Source of the DNA: Blastomyces gilchristii SLH14081
Taxonomy: Eukaryota; Ascomycota; Eurotiomycetes; Onygenales; Ajellomycetaceae
Direction of reading: 5' to 3'
NCBI RefSeq assembly: GCF_000003855.2
Contig: NW_003101675.1
Location: 1,949,253-2,013,252, forward strand
DNA: 64,000 nucleotides
A program made the translations under genes and the position numbers. The notes under the pieces were generated by a model. The model saw nothing but the letters and a program-made list of their open reading frames with translations. It had not been told where the DNA came from and did not search any database. The first letter of the stretch is position 1; each line of letters starts with the position of its first letter. Shown here in pieces: positions 1 to 10,645 of this stretch.

Positions 1-172
1 CCTCTTCTACCCCCTCCCCCTCTACCACCACCACCGCCTCTACCGCCCCGCAGCCCCCTCTACCACTTCCACTCTCTACCTCTACCCCTCTACCCCCCTC
101 TTACCACCCCGACCACCTCTATCACCCTTATCACTCTCTTCCACCCTGTATCACCTCCATCATCATTATCAG
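1..172. repeat. Pyrimidine-rich low-complexity tract
   Basis: The top strand is almost only C and T with scattered A, built from irregular CTCTACC, CCACC and CCCTC units. It is an imperfect microsatellite with no coding sign. It ends where the ~200-bp tandem repeat begins. Confidence 0.8.
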
Positions 173-670
173 ATTAATCAGAGCTGTACAGGCTGCAGAG
201 CCAGCTGTTCAATCTCATCTGAATTCAAAGAAGTGCACATGACATCACATGAGATGATATTACAGAGCATTTGGCAAAATGAACATAGAGAAGAGTATAT
301 GGAATGTAAATACTGTAGAGAATGTATGAAAGAAGCAGAATGAAAAAAAGAATGAGGATTTGAAAATTGATCTGAGCTGTATGAGTCAGAGCATTCAAAT
401 ATTTTTGATAGAATGCACATGATGTCACATTACAGTGTGTTTTGCATGGAAAAGTTAGTTTTTCTATAATAAATAGAGTATATTAATGAATGTATAGGTT
501 GTAATGAATGTAAAGAAGAGTATAAAGAATGTAAATATAGTAGAGAACATCTGTAAAGAAAAGAATGAAGATTAATATCAGAGTTATACAGGCTGCAGAG
601 CCTGTTCATAGATTTGATGGGGTGCACATGATATCATGTGAGGTCATGTTACAGGGCATTTTACTCAGAA
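173..670. repeat. Decayed tandem repeat, about 200-bp unit, 2.5 copies
   Basis: Three imperfect units begin near 173, 366 and 571, giving spacings of about 193 and 205 bp. Each opens with ATTRATNT followed by an AGAGYTGTAC/CAGGCTGCAGAGC-like block. Each then carries GTGCACATGAYRTCA followed by TTACAG. Units 1 and 2 end in A/G-rich sequence with GAATGTAAA and GAAGAGTATA. Unit 3 holds a perfect 16-bp palindrome at 625-640. Differences between units are mostly transitions. The short open frames seen on the minus strand here lie within the repeat and are unlikely to be genes. Confidence 0.7.
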
Positions 671-901
671 AAGTTGGTTTAGAGACTAGAATTTACAACC
701 ATCCTGCGCCCAACCGATAAAATCATAGTTTTCTTTCAGTACCCCAATAACCACTTTACCTCTTGTCCCCTTACTTTAGTTCTTTACACTTAGAAAAGAA
801 GTGTTTGCAAGCAGTGCCTGCAGGTGACTAAACATCGCTCAGTTGATTGCTGGCTAATGATCAAGGAACGGAGAATATGTGGTGATGTAACTGAGAAAGC
901 C

Positions 902-1881
902 ATGTTGTCCATTCCGCTGGAAGAAGCCCGGATCGAGTCGATTCCCGAAAGTGCGTATTATATTCCTGACTTTATAACACAGGATGAAGAAGAGCGGTTG
1001 CTTCAAAAGGTAAACAAACTTTCTTTCATATCTAGTCTGTTTTCAAGCCTCCTAGTGATGTTCTCTTAGCTTCCAGCCGACAAGCGAAAGAAAATGTTTG
1101 CTTAAATGCGTAAATAAAGCTCTTTAGTGAGGGCCTCTACTGGCGACATTCCTTAGGGTCTTAAAGTATCTGTATTATGTATCGGCACCGTTATTTCATA
1201 TCTATTGTGACAATAAAATATACACTGGCAGTAACAGGACTAACAACTGTGAAGATCATATCTGTTCCCATTCCGCGCTGGACACATCTTTCCCGGCGAC
1301 GTCTTCAAACATGGCCATGCGCATTGAGCAGGTCCAACACACTCCTAGCCTCTGCCCTCCCACAATGGCTGATTTCGCCTATTATTTCCCGTTTTACGGA
1401 GCTTGGAATATTTAGAGATTCACCCCACAAGGCCGCTAATCATGTTCTCATTAACGAGTACCAGCCTGGCCAAGGCATCATGCCTCACGAAGACGGAGCT
1501 GCCTACTATCCAGTAGTGGCAACTGTGAGCTTGGGAGCGCCGATAGTGTTGGAGATGAGTGAGAAAACAGCCAAACGCGAGCACAAGGGGCTTGAAGTGT
1601 CTGAGCAAACAACAGCATCGCAGCTTAGAATATTGCAAGAAAGACGAAGTTTGTTGGTGACGACAGGGAAATTGTACACGGATTACTTGCATGGCATTGA
1701 AGAGCGGATGATAGATGCGGATTTGAATTCAGAAACTATTTGTAACTGGGAATTGCTGGGGGATAAAGAAGCGTTTGCCGCTGGCAGTTATGCAAGGGAG
1801 ACTAGAATAAGCCTAACGTATCGAGACGTGCTTAAAGTCTCGAAGTTGGGCAATAGCATGAATTTTTTTGGTAGCAAATAA
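902..1881 (+). CDS. ALKBH6-like 2-oxoglutarate/Fe(II) dioxygenase (AlkB family)
   Basis: Predicted two-exon gene: 902-1009 and 1255-1881, about 244 residues. The intron (1010-1254) has a GTAAAC donor, a CTAAC branch-like site near 1240 and an AAG acceptor. Joining it gives the family block PRWTHLSRRRLQTWP. AlkB-type features are visible: the iron-binding HxD in MPHEDG (about H114, D116), the distal His in DYLHGI (about H182) and the 2-oxoglutarate-binding Arg region RETRISLTYRD (about R220, R226). The C-terminus VLKVSKLG is typical of ALKBH6. I chose the ATG at 902 because the protein then begins just before the conserved SAYYIPDF segment; an in-frame ATG at 824 would add 26 residues. AlkB proteins remove alkyl groups oxidatively, but the ALKBH6 substrate is poorly defined. 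It runs tail to tail with the Dfg10-like gene, with 175 bp between stops. The 245-bp intron is long for a fungus and could hide a small exon. Confidence 0.88.
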
Positions 1882-2056
1882 TAACCAGCAAGGACATCCT
1901 TTTAAGTTTAAAAAAATTTGAGTTTAACGTAGCTTTCTGTTCTGAATAAATGACTTGTCTAGTTTCTATTCGTAAAAACTAGTAGGTGACCAAAAGCTCT
2001 ACGCTCGTGGAGGATATACTCTATGGAAGTATATATTCGGGTTTCGTAGTCAGAAT

Positions 2057-3174
2057 CTAATACAAATAGGGTATCATTCTCCACCTCTGCTCAACCTTTT
2101 CTTTACCAAATTTCTTCATATACCACGCCTTGGTATTGTCAGCTGAAATACCCAAATTAATAACGACGAAGACCAGCCCCGACAATACTGTGTTATTGAC
2201 TAGTGTTCCCTTTGGCGCGGCTAGGAAAACGAGCGACAAGTATATAGCACACTCGGCCGTGTAATGGGGAGAAACGAGGTGGAGGAAGCCTGGGTGAGAG
2301 GGAAGGGTGTATTTTTTCAACGAAGCAAGGTAAAGATGGCAATCATGCTGGATTCCAGAAGCAAGAATAAACACGGGAAGAAATATGAGTGTCTTCAATG
2401 ATGGTGCGGAATATCGTACGTCGCTCAGCAAGTTATCAGATGCTCGTATCACGGCTAGATGATTGAAATTCAGTTAAATGGGCGAACAGTAGGGTGAGAA
2501 ATGGATGTATTAATCTGCACATACGTATTCCCTCGACCCAAATAGCCATACCCATTGCAACATAGTATGCTAACCCTACGATCCAATGTGGGAACCACAT
2601 TTTCGATTGGGATGGTTTCGCCGTCGAAATAGATTCGTATAGTCGACGGGTACCCTGAATCAATAGCAGTGTCCAGCACAGAACTATTTGATTGCGTGAC
2701 ATGGATGTTTGAGCGTTATCATCCCTCACAGTCGAGGATACAGCTTTGAACAACGGCCCTTTGAAATAGATTTGAGTTCCCCATAGAATTGAGGATAGCA
2801 CCGATACCACATAAAACTGGGTAAAGAAGTTATGGGGTACCTGCAACGATGCTAGGTAGTCCAAAACTTTCATGCTCCATGACCAAGAGGGTCGCTGCGA
2901 CACTGTGTGGTAACCTTGCTCCGAGTTCTGTGGAGGCTTAATCGATCCCAAAGATGTGGCTCGTGGGCCATAAGCAATGAAACGAGAGCGAACAAAAGGG
3001 GCACTGTTCGCAAGAAGAATCTAGGGATCAATCAGTCAACCCCGTCGACGGGCAATGCTGTTGATACCGTACAGGGGTTCCTACCGTGCAAGCCGTAATC
3101 AAAAAGAAGCCCCGAAGAAGGTGGAGAACATCGATTGTTTGAAGGAGCGAGTATGTCCACTGAAAGAATTCCAT
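2057..3174 (-). CDS. Polyprenol reductase, Dfg10/SRD5A3 type (steroid 5-alpha-reductase family)
   Basis: Three exons on the minus strand: 3174-3085, 3020-2525 and 2454-2057, about 327 residues. Intron 1 (3084-3021, 64 bp) is GTAGGA...CCCTAG and intron 2 (2524-2455, 70 bp) is GTATGT...TCTAG with a TTAACTGA branch-like site. Both splices restore one frame. The second gives AIWVEGIPVIRASD. The family is expected to reduce polyprenol to dolichol in the ER membrane for N-glycosylation. C-terminal signatures are clear: QHDCHLYLASLKKYTLP, then SPHYTAE with the conserved His, then TKAWYMKKFG and RWRMIPYLY. The chain has many hydrophobic segments, fitting a polytopic membrane protein. The start is uncertain: Met codons at 3222 and 3204 are in frame upstream. 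Length is close to human SRD5A3 (about 318). Confidence 0.88.
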
Positions 3175-3222
3175 ACTCGTCCTAGAAAGAATTCCCTCGC
3201 TCATATTAGTAGCTTTAGCCAA

Positions 3223-3710
3223 TGACCACCGTGGTTGTTAATAAGTGTATCGAGATCTTAGCGTTCTACCATGGACTGTGATGCGGAGCTGTTCCGCTCC
3301 TGTCCAATGACTTTTGCAACGTGAATATTAGATTTGTGCTCGAAACTTCCTTGTCTCCCATATATTATCTGAGTATGTCCCTTCGTCGACGTCTTTTCAT
3401 GGATCAATTCATTATATCAATCGTCAGTATATAAAAATGAAAAGGATGACTAATCTCACTACTATAGTGCCCGCGCCGAACCTCGGTGTATACAGAAAAT
3501 GTTGAAGGTTCTCCACTGGCCCTCACCCACGTGACCCAAACATATATTAGTTGCCGCTACTTATCTCAGCATGCTCAGCCTCTCTTCTCGATATTTTCGG
3601 ATTAGCGCGACCAACTAAACTTCTTTAGACTTCTGTCAAGTTCTGCTAACTTCTGAATCAATAAGAGATCTCATATGTGCTCACAACCTAATATCTCATA
3701 GAGAGTCTGA
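3223..3710. promoter_or_regulatory. Upstream region of the Dfg10-like gene, sliding into AT-rich DNA
   Basis: This region has ordinary composition near the gene and becomes AT-rich from about 3600. It should hold the promoter of the minus-strand gene. A CACGTG palindrome (E-box type, bHLH/Cbf1-like core) lies at 3528-3533 about 350 bp from the predicted start. No other gene is supported here. Confidence 0.45.
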
Positions 3711-3720
3711 GAAGAAACAG

Positions 3721-3723
<3 letters not shown>

Positions 3724-3757
<34 letters not shown>

Positions 3758-4111
3758 TTCCATTATACTCATATGCAAGCGGAGCTTATGATGAGTCCTT
3801 GCGTGATGTTAAATACAGGTCAAGTGTTGGTTATACAGGAGGAAAAATACAGGTGTTGAGACCACGCCAAGATAACAAGAACATAGGAAAATACAAAGGA
3901 GTGACAATTAGATACATGCGATAATAACTTCCCAGCCCAGGAACATAGAGCGATTCATTGGAGCGATTTGTACACCTCTGTATTTATTAGGAACCTGAGG
4001 TGCTTGAGTTCCGGATTTAATGTATCCCCTGCGGGTTTCGAACCCACGCGCCTTGGTTTCCCACGCCAAGGCGCTACCGGGTGGCTGCATTAACCATTCG
4101 GCCACCGGGGC
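3724..4111 (-). mobile_element. tRNA-derived SINE, copy 1
   Basis: A 388-bp element flanked by a perfect 13-bp TSD, GAAGAAACAGTTT, at 3711-3723 and 4112-4124. On the minus strand the head (4111 down to about 4025) is tRNA-like. It has an RNA polymerase III A box TGGCCGAATGG (4104-4094) and a B box GGTTCGAAACC (4044-4034). A strong GCGCCTTGG/CCAAGGCGC hairpin lies between them, resembling a class II (Leu/Ser-like) tRNA. The body is unrelated to tRNA and ends in an (AAT)n tail, the TTA run at 3722-3756. The acceptor halves do not pair as a normal 7-bp stem, so this is not a working tRNA gene. The 65-codon open frame across the head is a by-product. Confidence 0.88.
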
Positions 4112-4124
4112 GAAGAAACAGTTT

Positions 4125-4473
4125 CATTGTATATAAAAAAAAAATCAACTTCATTTATATAAAATATTTAATTAACTTCAGAATTATATATCTACTCTAA
4201 ATATCTATCTGATTATTATTAAACTAATATTTTTCAAATTCTTAGTTATTCTGCTATTATCTCTGCTATTTTACAACTTACTATCTCTTCTCATTATATT
4301 ATAATTATTGATAAAAGACAGTGTGTCTTTTAAATCTTAAAATACTTAATATCAGATATACTTCAGTTAATATTCTTTATTATTTAAAGATAAATTTTTT
4401 CTACAATCACTACAGTCTCTTAACAATATAGATGATAAATATAATATATTAGATAATAACTTAACAGAGCTTG
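4125..4473. other. Degenerate AT-rich DNA
   Basis: Very AT-rich with stops in all frames; no recognisable gene. It is the older sequence into which gypsy-A copy 1 inserted; the copy-1 5-bp TSD ends it at 4469-4473. Confidence 0.6.
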
Positions 4474-4806
4474 TGTAGCAGGCTGCACCTGATCAATTAT
4501 ATAGACTATTTTATTACACTTCATAGATTCTTTCATTTCTGATCACTGATTCTCAGCTGCTATAAACACATGTAATATACACTCTGATTCTTGATCATTT
4601 CTGATCACTGATTCTCAGCTGCTATGAACACGCGTATATTCTTTCACTCTGAAGCTTCATCACATACACTACCACATACATGTATAAATATTCATCTCAA
4701 TTACTGATTCTCACACTTTCTCTTTCTTTTCTTCTTTAATATTTTTATCTTTATTATATAAGATCTATCAATACTATACTGATCTATTCAGTGTAGACCT
4801 CTTATA
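4474..4806 (+). repeat. 5' LTR of gypsy-A copy 1
   Basis: A 333-bp LTR. It begins TGTAGCAGGCTGC, a mutated form of the TGTGGCGGGCTGC seen intact in copy 2, and ends CCTCTTATA where other copies end CCTCTTACA, the usual TG...CA form. Confidence 0.88.
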
Positions 4807-5136
4807 CTATTAAAATATTCATCATCTTCTTATTAGAAAACAATTATTCACACATCATCTTCTCATTAGAAATGATTATTCATTAAGAGATATCTGAACA
4901 CATAATAATATGTAAGAAATAGAGAAACAGTTAAATAGTTAAATAAACACTGAGTTCTTAGATAGAAGCTTGCTTATCAGTCACTCTGACTCTATAACAA
5001 GATCTTATAAAGAGAATAAGATCTTATAAGAGAATATCAGTGAAAGATCTGAGAGTTCTGACACTCAAATATATAAGAATACAGTTACACTTCTTCAGAT
5101 TTCACAGATATCACATATTCAACAATCAATATAATC

Positions 5137-8100
5137 ATGTTTAATAATAATATAAAACTCTTGAATACAAGTATAGATATGATACTACAGTGACTCTGAG
5201 CAATGTTGAAATTATAACAGTAACAGATAGCAGATATACATGTGACTTAATAACTTTAATATAAAGAGATTCAATGATTAACTCATGTAATTTCAACATC
5301 TATAGAATTGAATATAAAAGTGCTGAAAAAATGCTTAGATACTTCTGTATATTTTAATACTTCTGATCTCACTCTCTACTTATCATGAAGAATGAAAATA
5401 CTTGTAAAACTGAGTATAGATAAAGATATCATCAGTTCATTAATCAATCAAGATTGATATATCAATGAATAATTGAAAGATTATATGAAACAGAAGTTTC
5501 ATTCATGAATGAAAGTATATGAATCAGTGTTATAAATATCTGATAGTATTATAAAGTATCTTGATATTCTGTTCTGAGATACTGCTATGTAATAGAAAGT
5601 ATTAGATTGATTATAGAGTGTCTGATAGAGAAACACTTCTCTTACAACATTCATCTCTGACTTCAATATCAAGATTCTAGAAGCAGGTGATCAATCTTGA
5701 GAGAATTGAATGAAGATTAGTATACTCAAGAAGACATTGACTTTTGAACTCTTACAGACTCTTGTAAGTGTAGATGAAGATCAGACTTATAAAGACTTCT
5801 GCACACAGCTCTGAACATTGAATGATTATCTTATCAAGCTCAAGAGTATACAGAATAGTAGCAGAAGATGTTACATCTCAGTCACTTATACATCTATGTT
5901 AAAGAGAAGTAACAGCAATGATACAGATATTATAAACTGAATAGATTCAAATGTCTATGTATAAGTAAGAGTTTTCATCATTTGAACAGGCTTCTGAGTC
6001 TCTGAAATCACTTCTGAGTCTCTGAAATCACTTCTGAAGAAGTTACTGATCAATATCAATATGAAGTGTGTATTAACTGTGACTGATCAGAATACATTGC
6101 TTTCAACTGCTGATCAATCTATGTGTCTTCATACTTGAGAGAAAGATCAGTGTCTGTTCATATTAATCACATTACAGTGAAGAAAGATTTGAAAGATAAC
6201 TATAAGAATGTCTCAGTGAAACAGAGAAAAGATTAGCTTCTATTCAAATTTATAAACAGAAGCTTGAAGAGATCAGATGACAATGATTTGAAGAGAAGAT
6301 GATAATGAATGTAATTCTTGTATCTACTGTGATTGATAACATGTATAATATAAAAGTCATGATAGACAGTGATCTATATCACTATGTAATGATAAAATCT
6401 TCAGTTATAAGATATTATAATCTTCAGTGTATCTCTTTATCAAAACTCTGACTTCTTGCAGAATTTGATAATCTGAAAGATGTTTGTACTTGTTACATAA
6501 TGAAACTAAACATAGATGTGAGAGAACATCAATATGAAGATATCTATATATATGAAGTTGATAATCTTAATTATAATCTTATGTTAGAACTTGTCTGATT
6601 ATCTGAACAAGACATCTTGCTGAATACTTGAAATAGAAGCTTGATATTCTCTAATGATGATAGAATTTATGAAGATGATATTTATAAGACTATGAATCTT
6701 ACACAGATCTCTGTCAACACTTATAAAATACTCTGAAAAAGAAGTTATCATCAAAATCACTGACAGAGTCACTGATAAGTTCACTGATAGTAGAATTATA
6801 TATCAATCTATTTCATCAGTCTAATCAATATTAAAAAGACTCTAGAAAAGTTATTCTGTGTTATAATAACAGATTCTCATACAAAACTCTCTTAATAATA
6901 TTATGAATATCTAGATGTCTTCTGATAAGATAATATTATAAATATATCTCTCTTACAAGGTTCTGAAGTGAATCACAGTATTAAGTTAGAGAAAAAGAAT
7001 AATAAGAACTCTGAACTGTCATAAGACTCTCTTTATAACATGTCTTAAGATGAACTTCTTCTTCTTTGAAAGATACTCAATGATCTGTTAAATAAAGAAT
7101 TTATACATATTAGTAACTCTTTCACTGCAGTCTCTATTCTCTTTGCAAAGAAATCAGATAAAGAACTCTGATTCTGTGTGAACTACTGAGATCTGAATAG
7201 ATTGATAAAGAAAGATTGATATCTCTTATCTCTCATCAATGAAACCCTAGCATGAATTGAATGAGCTTAATAATTTATAAAACTAGATATCATCACTGTG
7301 TTTTATAAGATTTATATCACTGAAGAAGATGAATGACTTACAGTATTCTGAACATGTTATAATCTCTTTGAATGAATAGTCACACTCTTTGAACTAGCTA
7401 ATACTCTCAGTATATTTCAGAAGTATATCAACTGAGTACTCTGAGATTTTCTTGATAAGTTTGTATCTGCTTATCTAGATGACATTCTCATCTTCACTAA
7501 TGAATTCAGAAAAGAATATCAAGAATATGTATGAAAGATATTATAATAGCTATGAGAAGCAGAACTACTGATAGATATTAACAAGTATGATTTTAAAGTC
7601 AAGAGTATCAAGTATCTGAGTTTTATTATAGAAGCTGGTAAGAGAATTTGAATGAATTCTGAGAAAGTCTCTATTATTCTTGAATGAGAAGCTCTGTGTA
7701 CTGTGAAAGATGTATGAAACTTCATCAGATTTGCTAACTTCTATCAGTGATTTATATAAAACTTCTCAGATATTATAAGATCACTTACAGATCTTACTAA
7801 AAAAGACTCAGTATTTTAATAATCAGTGAACACTGAAGCTGCATTTATACAGATGAAGAAGATGTTTATTAATATCTCTTTACTGATAACATTTAATTCT
7901 GATTGTGAGATAGTTATTGAAGCTGATTTCTCTGACTATATGATAGAAGAAGTAATATTGTAATATAATAATGAAGATGTTCTATAATTATATGTCTTCA
8001 TATCTAAGAAACTGAGTTCTGCTGAATGCAATTATAAGATCTATGATAAGAAACTTCTCACAATTATATACTATTTAGAAGAATGAGACTCTGAACTCTG

Positions 8101-9916
8101 AAGTGTCTCTGAATTTAAAATAGTCATAGATTATAAGAATCTCAAATACTTTACAACTATCTGTAAACTTACAAAATAACAGATATAATGATCTGAGTTC
8201 TTAAGCTGCTTTTATTTTACAATACACTATCATTCTAGCAGTCAGAACTCAATGACAGATGTTCTCTTATAATAAGAGTAAGATATGTTATTCAATATAA
8301 CAGATACTTACTGAATGAACTGAGAGCACTGACTCTTGAATCTGAAGATACTAGTTAATCAAGATGAAACAGCTTATAGCACTATACATACTTCTTTAAT
8401 TAGAACTGTTACTGATATCTTAACTTCTTCTGAATCTACATTAAATGAGCTATAGCATACAGCAGCTCAAACTGATGAACTTCTCTAAGCACTCACTGAA
8501 GCAGTACAATAAGAAGTACTCTGATTTCTCTCAGAATTATATATAAGAACTGATATCTCAGAATATTCAATTGATGATAATAACACTCTATGATTCTGTG
8601 AATGATGCTGAATCTCTCACTCTGAACTCTTATACATCTGAATAATACAAGAGATGCATGATTTGTATATAACTGATTATTCAGACTGTGAACAACTGTA
8701 TAGAATGATCTTCTGAGAGTTCTATTAATCTGAGATATTGAACAGTATCAGATGCTTTATCTGAAACTGCAACTACTGTTCTTCTATTATCTTATGAAAG
8801 AATTATAGAAAAAATCTACTGAAATCACTTAATATTTCTGATAGAATCTGATAAGATGTAGTAATTGACTTCACTATCAATCTATCTAAGAGTAAGAATT
8901 GTAGAAACATTCTGATCATTGTGAATTAATTGAGTAAAGATATAATATTGAAATCTTATAATAAGATAAATACTGAACAAGTCACTGAAGCTTTTCTACA
9001 GAGCTCATTCTATTAGATGTATAAATTACTGAGATTTATAGTATTGAATCAGAGCTGTCAATTCATAAGCATTCTCTGAACTAGAATCTGTCAAGTTCTT
9101 AAGATTATACACTGTCTGTCAACTGTCTATCACTCTGAGATCAATGATATATCAGAACAGATAATTCAGACTATAAAGAATTATCTTTATAAGTTCTGTA
9201 ATTACTTATAAGATGATTGATATGATCTTCTTCTACACACAGAGATTGCTATCAATGATTAAGATATTATTTCAACAGATGTAAGCTTATTCTTTCTTAT
9301 ACATGAATATCATATAAAAGTGTTGAATCTTCTAGAGACTACATAGTTCACACTGAACTCTCACAGTCTGATTCAGATTGACAATATAGTAATAAAGCTC
9401 TGAGATGTCTGTGATTGAGCAGAGATCTTCATGACAACTGTAAAACAAGATTAAGAGAATTAAATCAATGTTTATCAAGATCTCACTGAACAATATAAGA
9501 TAGAAGATCTGATATGATTAAATCTTAAGAATATATGAATCACACATTTATCTCATACACTAGATTATCATCACATCAGATATAAAGTGATAGAAGTTCT
9601 AGATAGTCACAACTACTATCTTAACACATTATCAGAAATTCATAATGTATTTCATACAAGCTTGCTTCACTGCACTATTACTGATCTGTTTTCTTCTTAA
9701 CTGACTTCTGACTGACAGTTATCAGACATCATAGAAGAAGATAATGAGCTTGAGTGAGAGATTAAGAATATTCTCAATGAGAGACTTCACAGCTGCAGTT
9801 AGTAATATCTTATAAAATGAGTTAGTTATAATCAACTGATCTGAACTCTGAGTTCTGTATTATCTGAAACAGCAGCTCTTGATTGATGAGAACTGCTTCT
9901 GAAAGAGAGAGACTAA
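5137..9916 (+). pseudogene. Gypsy-A gag-pol polyprotein, broken by TGA codons (copy 1)
   Basis: One frame runs from the ATG at 5137 if TGA is read as Trp. A CX2CX4[H]X4C zinc knuckle lies at 6069-6110 with its His changed to Tyr. The protease is near 6340-6600 (MIDSD in place of a DSG motif). Reverse transcriptase spans about 7070-7740, with the catalytic YLDDIL at 7472-7489 intact. RNase H is near 7890-8260 and integrase about 8640-9350. The chromodomain at about 9725-9895 has the W-YLIKW-SY-TW pattern. Overall length fits a full gypsy polyprotein. Confidence 0.88.
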
Positions 9917-10640
9917 TGTAACAGACTGTATCTGATCAATTATATAGACTATTTTATTACACTTCATAGATTCTTTCATTTCTGATTACTGATTCTCAGC
10001 TGCTATTATTATTATTATTATTATTATTCTTTCATTATACTCATATGCAAGCGGAGCTTATGATGAGTCCTTGCGTGATGTTAAATACAGGTCAAGTGTT
10101 GGTTATACAGGAGGAAATACAGGTGTTGAGACCACGCCAAGATAACAAGAACATAGGAAAATACAAAGGAGTGACAATTAGATACATGCAATAATAACTT
10201 CCCAGCCCAGGAACATAGAGTGATTCATTGGAGCGATTTGTACACCTCTGTATTTATTAGGAACCTGAGGTGCTTGAGTTCCGGATTTAATGTATCCCCT
10301 GCGGGTTTCGAACCCACGCGCCTTGGTTTCCCACGCCAAGGCGCTACCGGGTGGCCGCATTAACCATTCGGCCACCGGGGCGATTCTCAGCTGCTACAAA
10401 CGCGCGTAACATATGCTCTGATTCTCAATCATTTCTGATTGCTGATTCTTGGCTGCTACAAACGCGTGTATATTCTTCTGCTCTGAAGCTTCACTGCATA
10501 CATCATCATATACACATATAAATATTCATCTTGATTGCTGATTCTCGCACTTTCTCTTTCTTTTCTTCTTTAACATTTTTATCTTTGTTATATAAGACCT
10601 ATCAATACTATACTGATCTATTCAGCGTAGGCCTCTTACA
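9917..10640 (+). repeat. 3' LTR of gypsy-A copy 1, split by a SINE
   Basis: It starts TGTAACAGACTG and ends GCCTCTTACA at 10640. Without the SINE (10006-10381) and one copy of its TSD it is about 333 bp, as in the 5' LTR. The part after the SINE keeps more CpG sites (CGCGCG, GCGTAGG) than the 5' LTR. Confidence 0.88.
10006..10381 (-). mobile_element. tRNA-derived SINE, copy 2
   Basis: A 376-bp copy nearly identical to SINE copy 1. I count about five base differences, mostly transitions at CpG or CpC, one 2-bp indel and a shorter trinucleotide tail. A perfect 15-bp TSD, GATTCTCAGCTGCTA, lies at 9991-10005 and 10382-10396, cut from the gypsy-A LTR. The same A and B boxes are present on the minus strand. 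It inserted after gypsy-A copy 1. Confidence 0.9.
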
Positions 10641-10645
10641 GCTTG

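Larger units (their letters stand above)
4474..10640 (+). mobile_element. Gypsy-A copy 1: Ty3/gypsy chromovirus-type retrotransposon, hypermutated
   Basis: Complete element with LTRs at 4474-4806 and 9917-10640 and a perfect 5-bp TSD, GCTTG (4469-4473 and 10641-10645). Domain order is gag with zinc knuckle, protease, reverse transcriptase, RNase H, integrase and a C-terminal chromodomain. Integrase before chromodomain marks a chromovirus of the Ty3/gypsy group. A purine-rich AAAGAGAG tract precedes the 3' LTR as a polypurine tract. The 3' LTR is split by SINE copy 2. Many in-frame TGA codons make it inactive. Confidence 0.92.

Noticed and set aside
4025..4111. Functional tRNA gene in the SINE heads (also 10295-10381)
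   Set aside because: A and B boxes and a T-arm are present, but the acceptor strands do not pair in register. The unit is followed by a SINE body and tail with TSDs.
4474..10640. Apparent UGA=Trp genetic code, as in mitochondria or Mycoplasma
   Set aside because: The adjacent ALKBH6-like, Dfg10-like and Hos4-like genes use the standard code and spliceosomal introns. TGA appears only in mutated repeats and is explained by CpC/CpG mutation.
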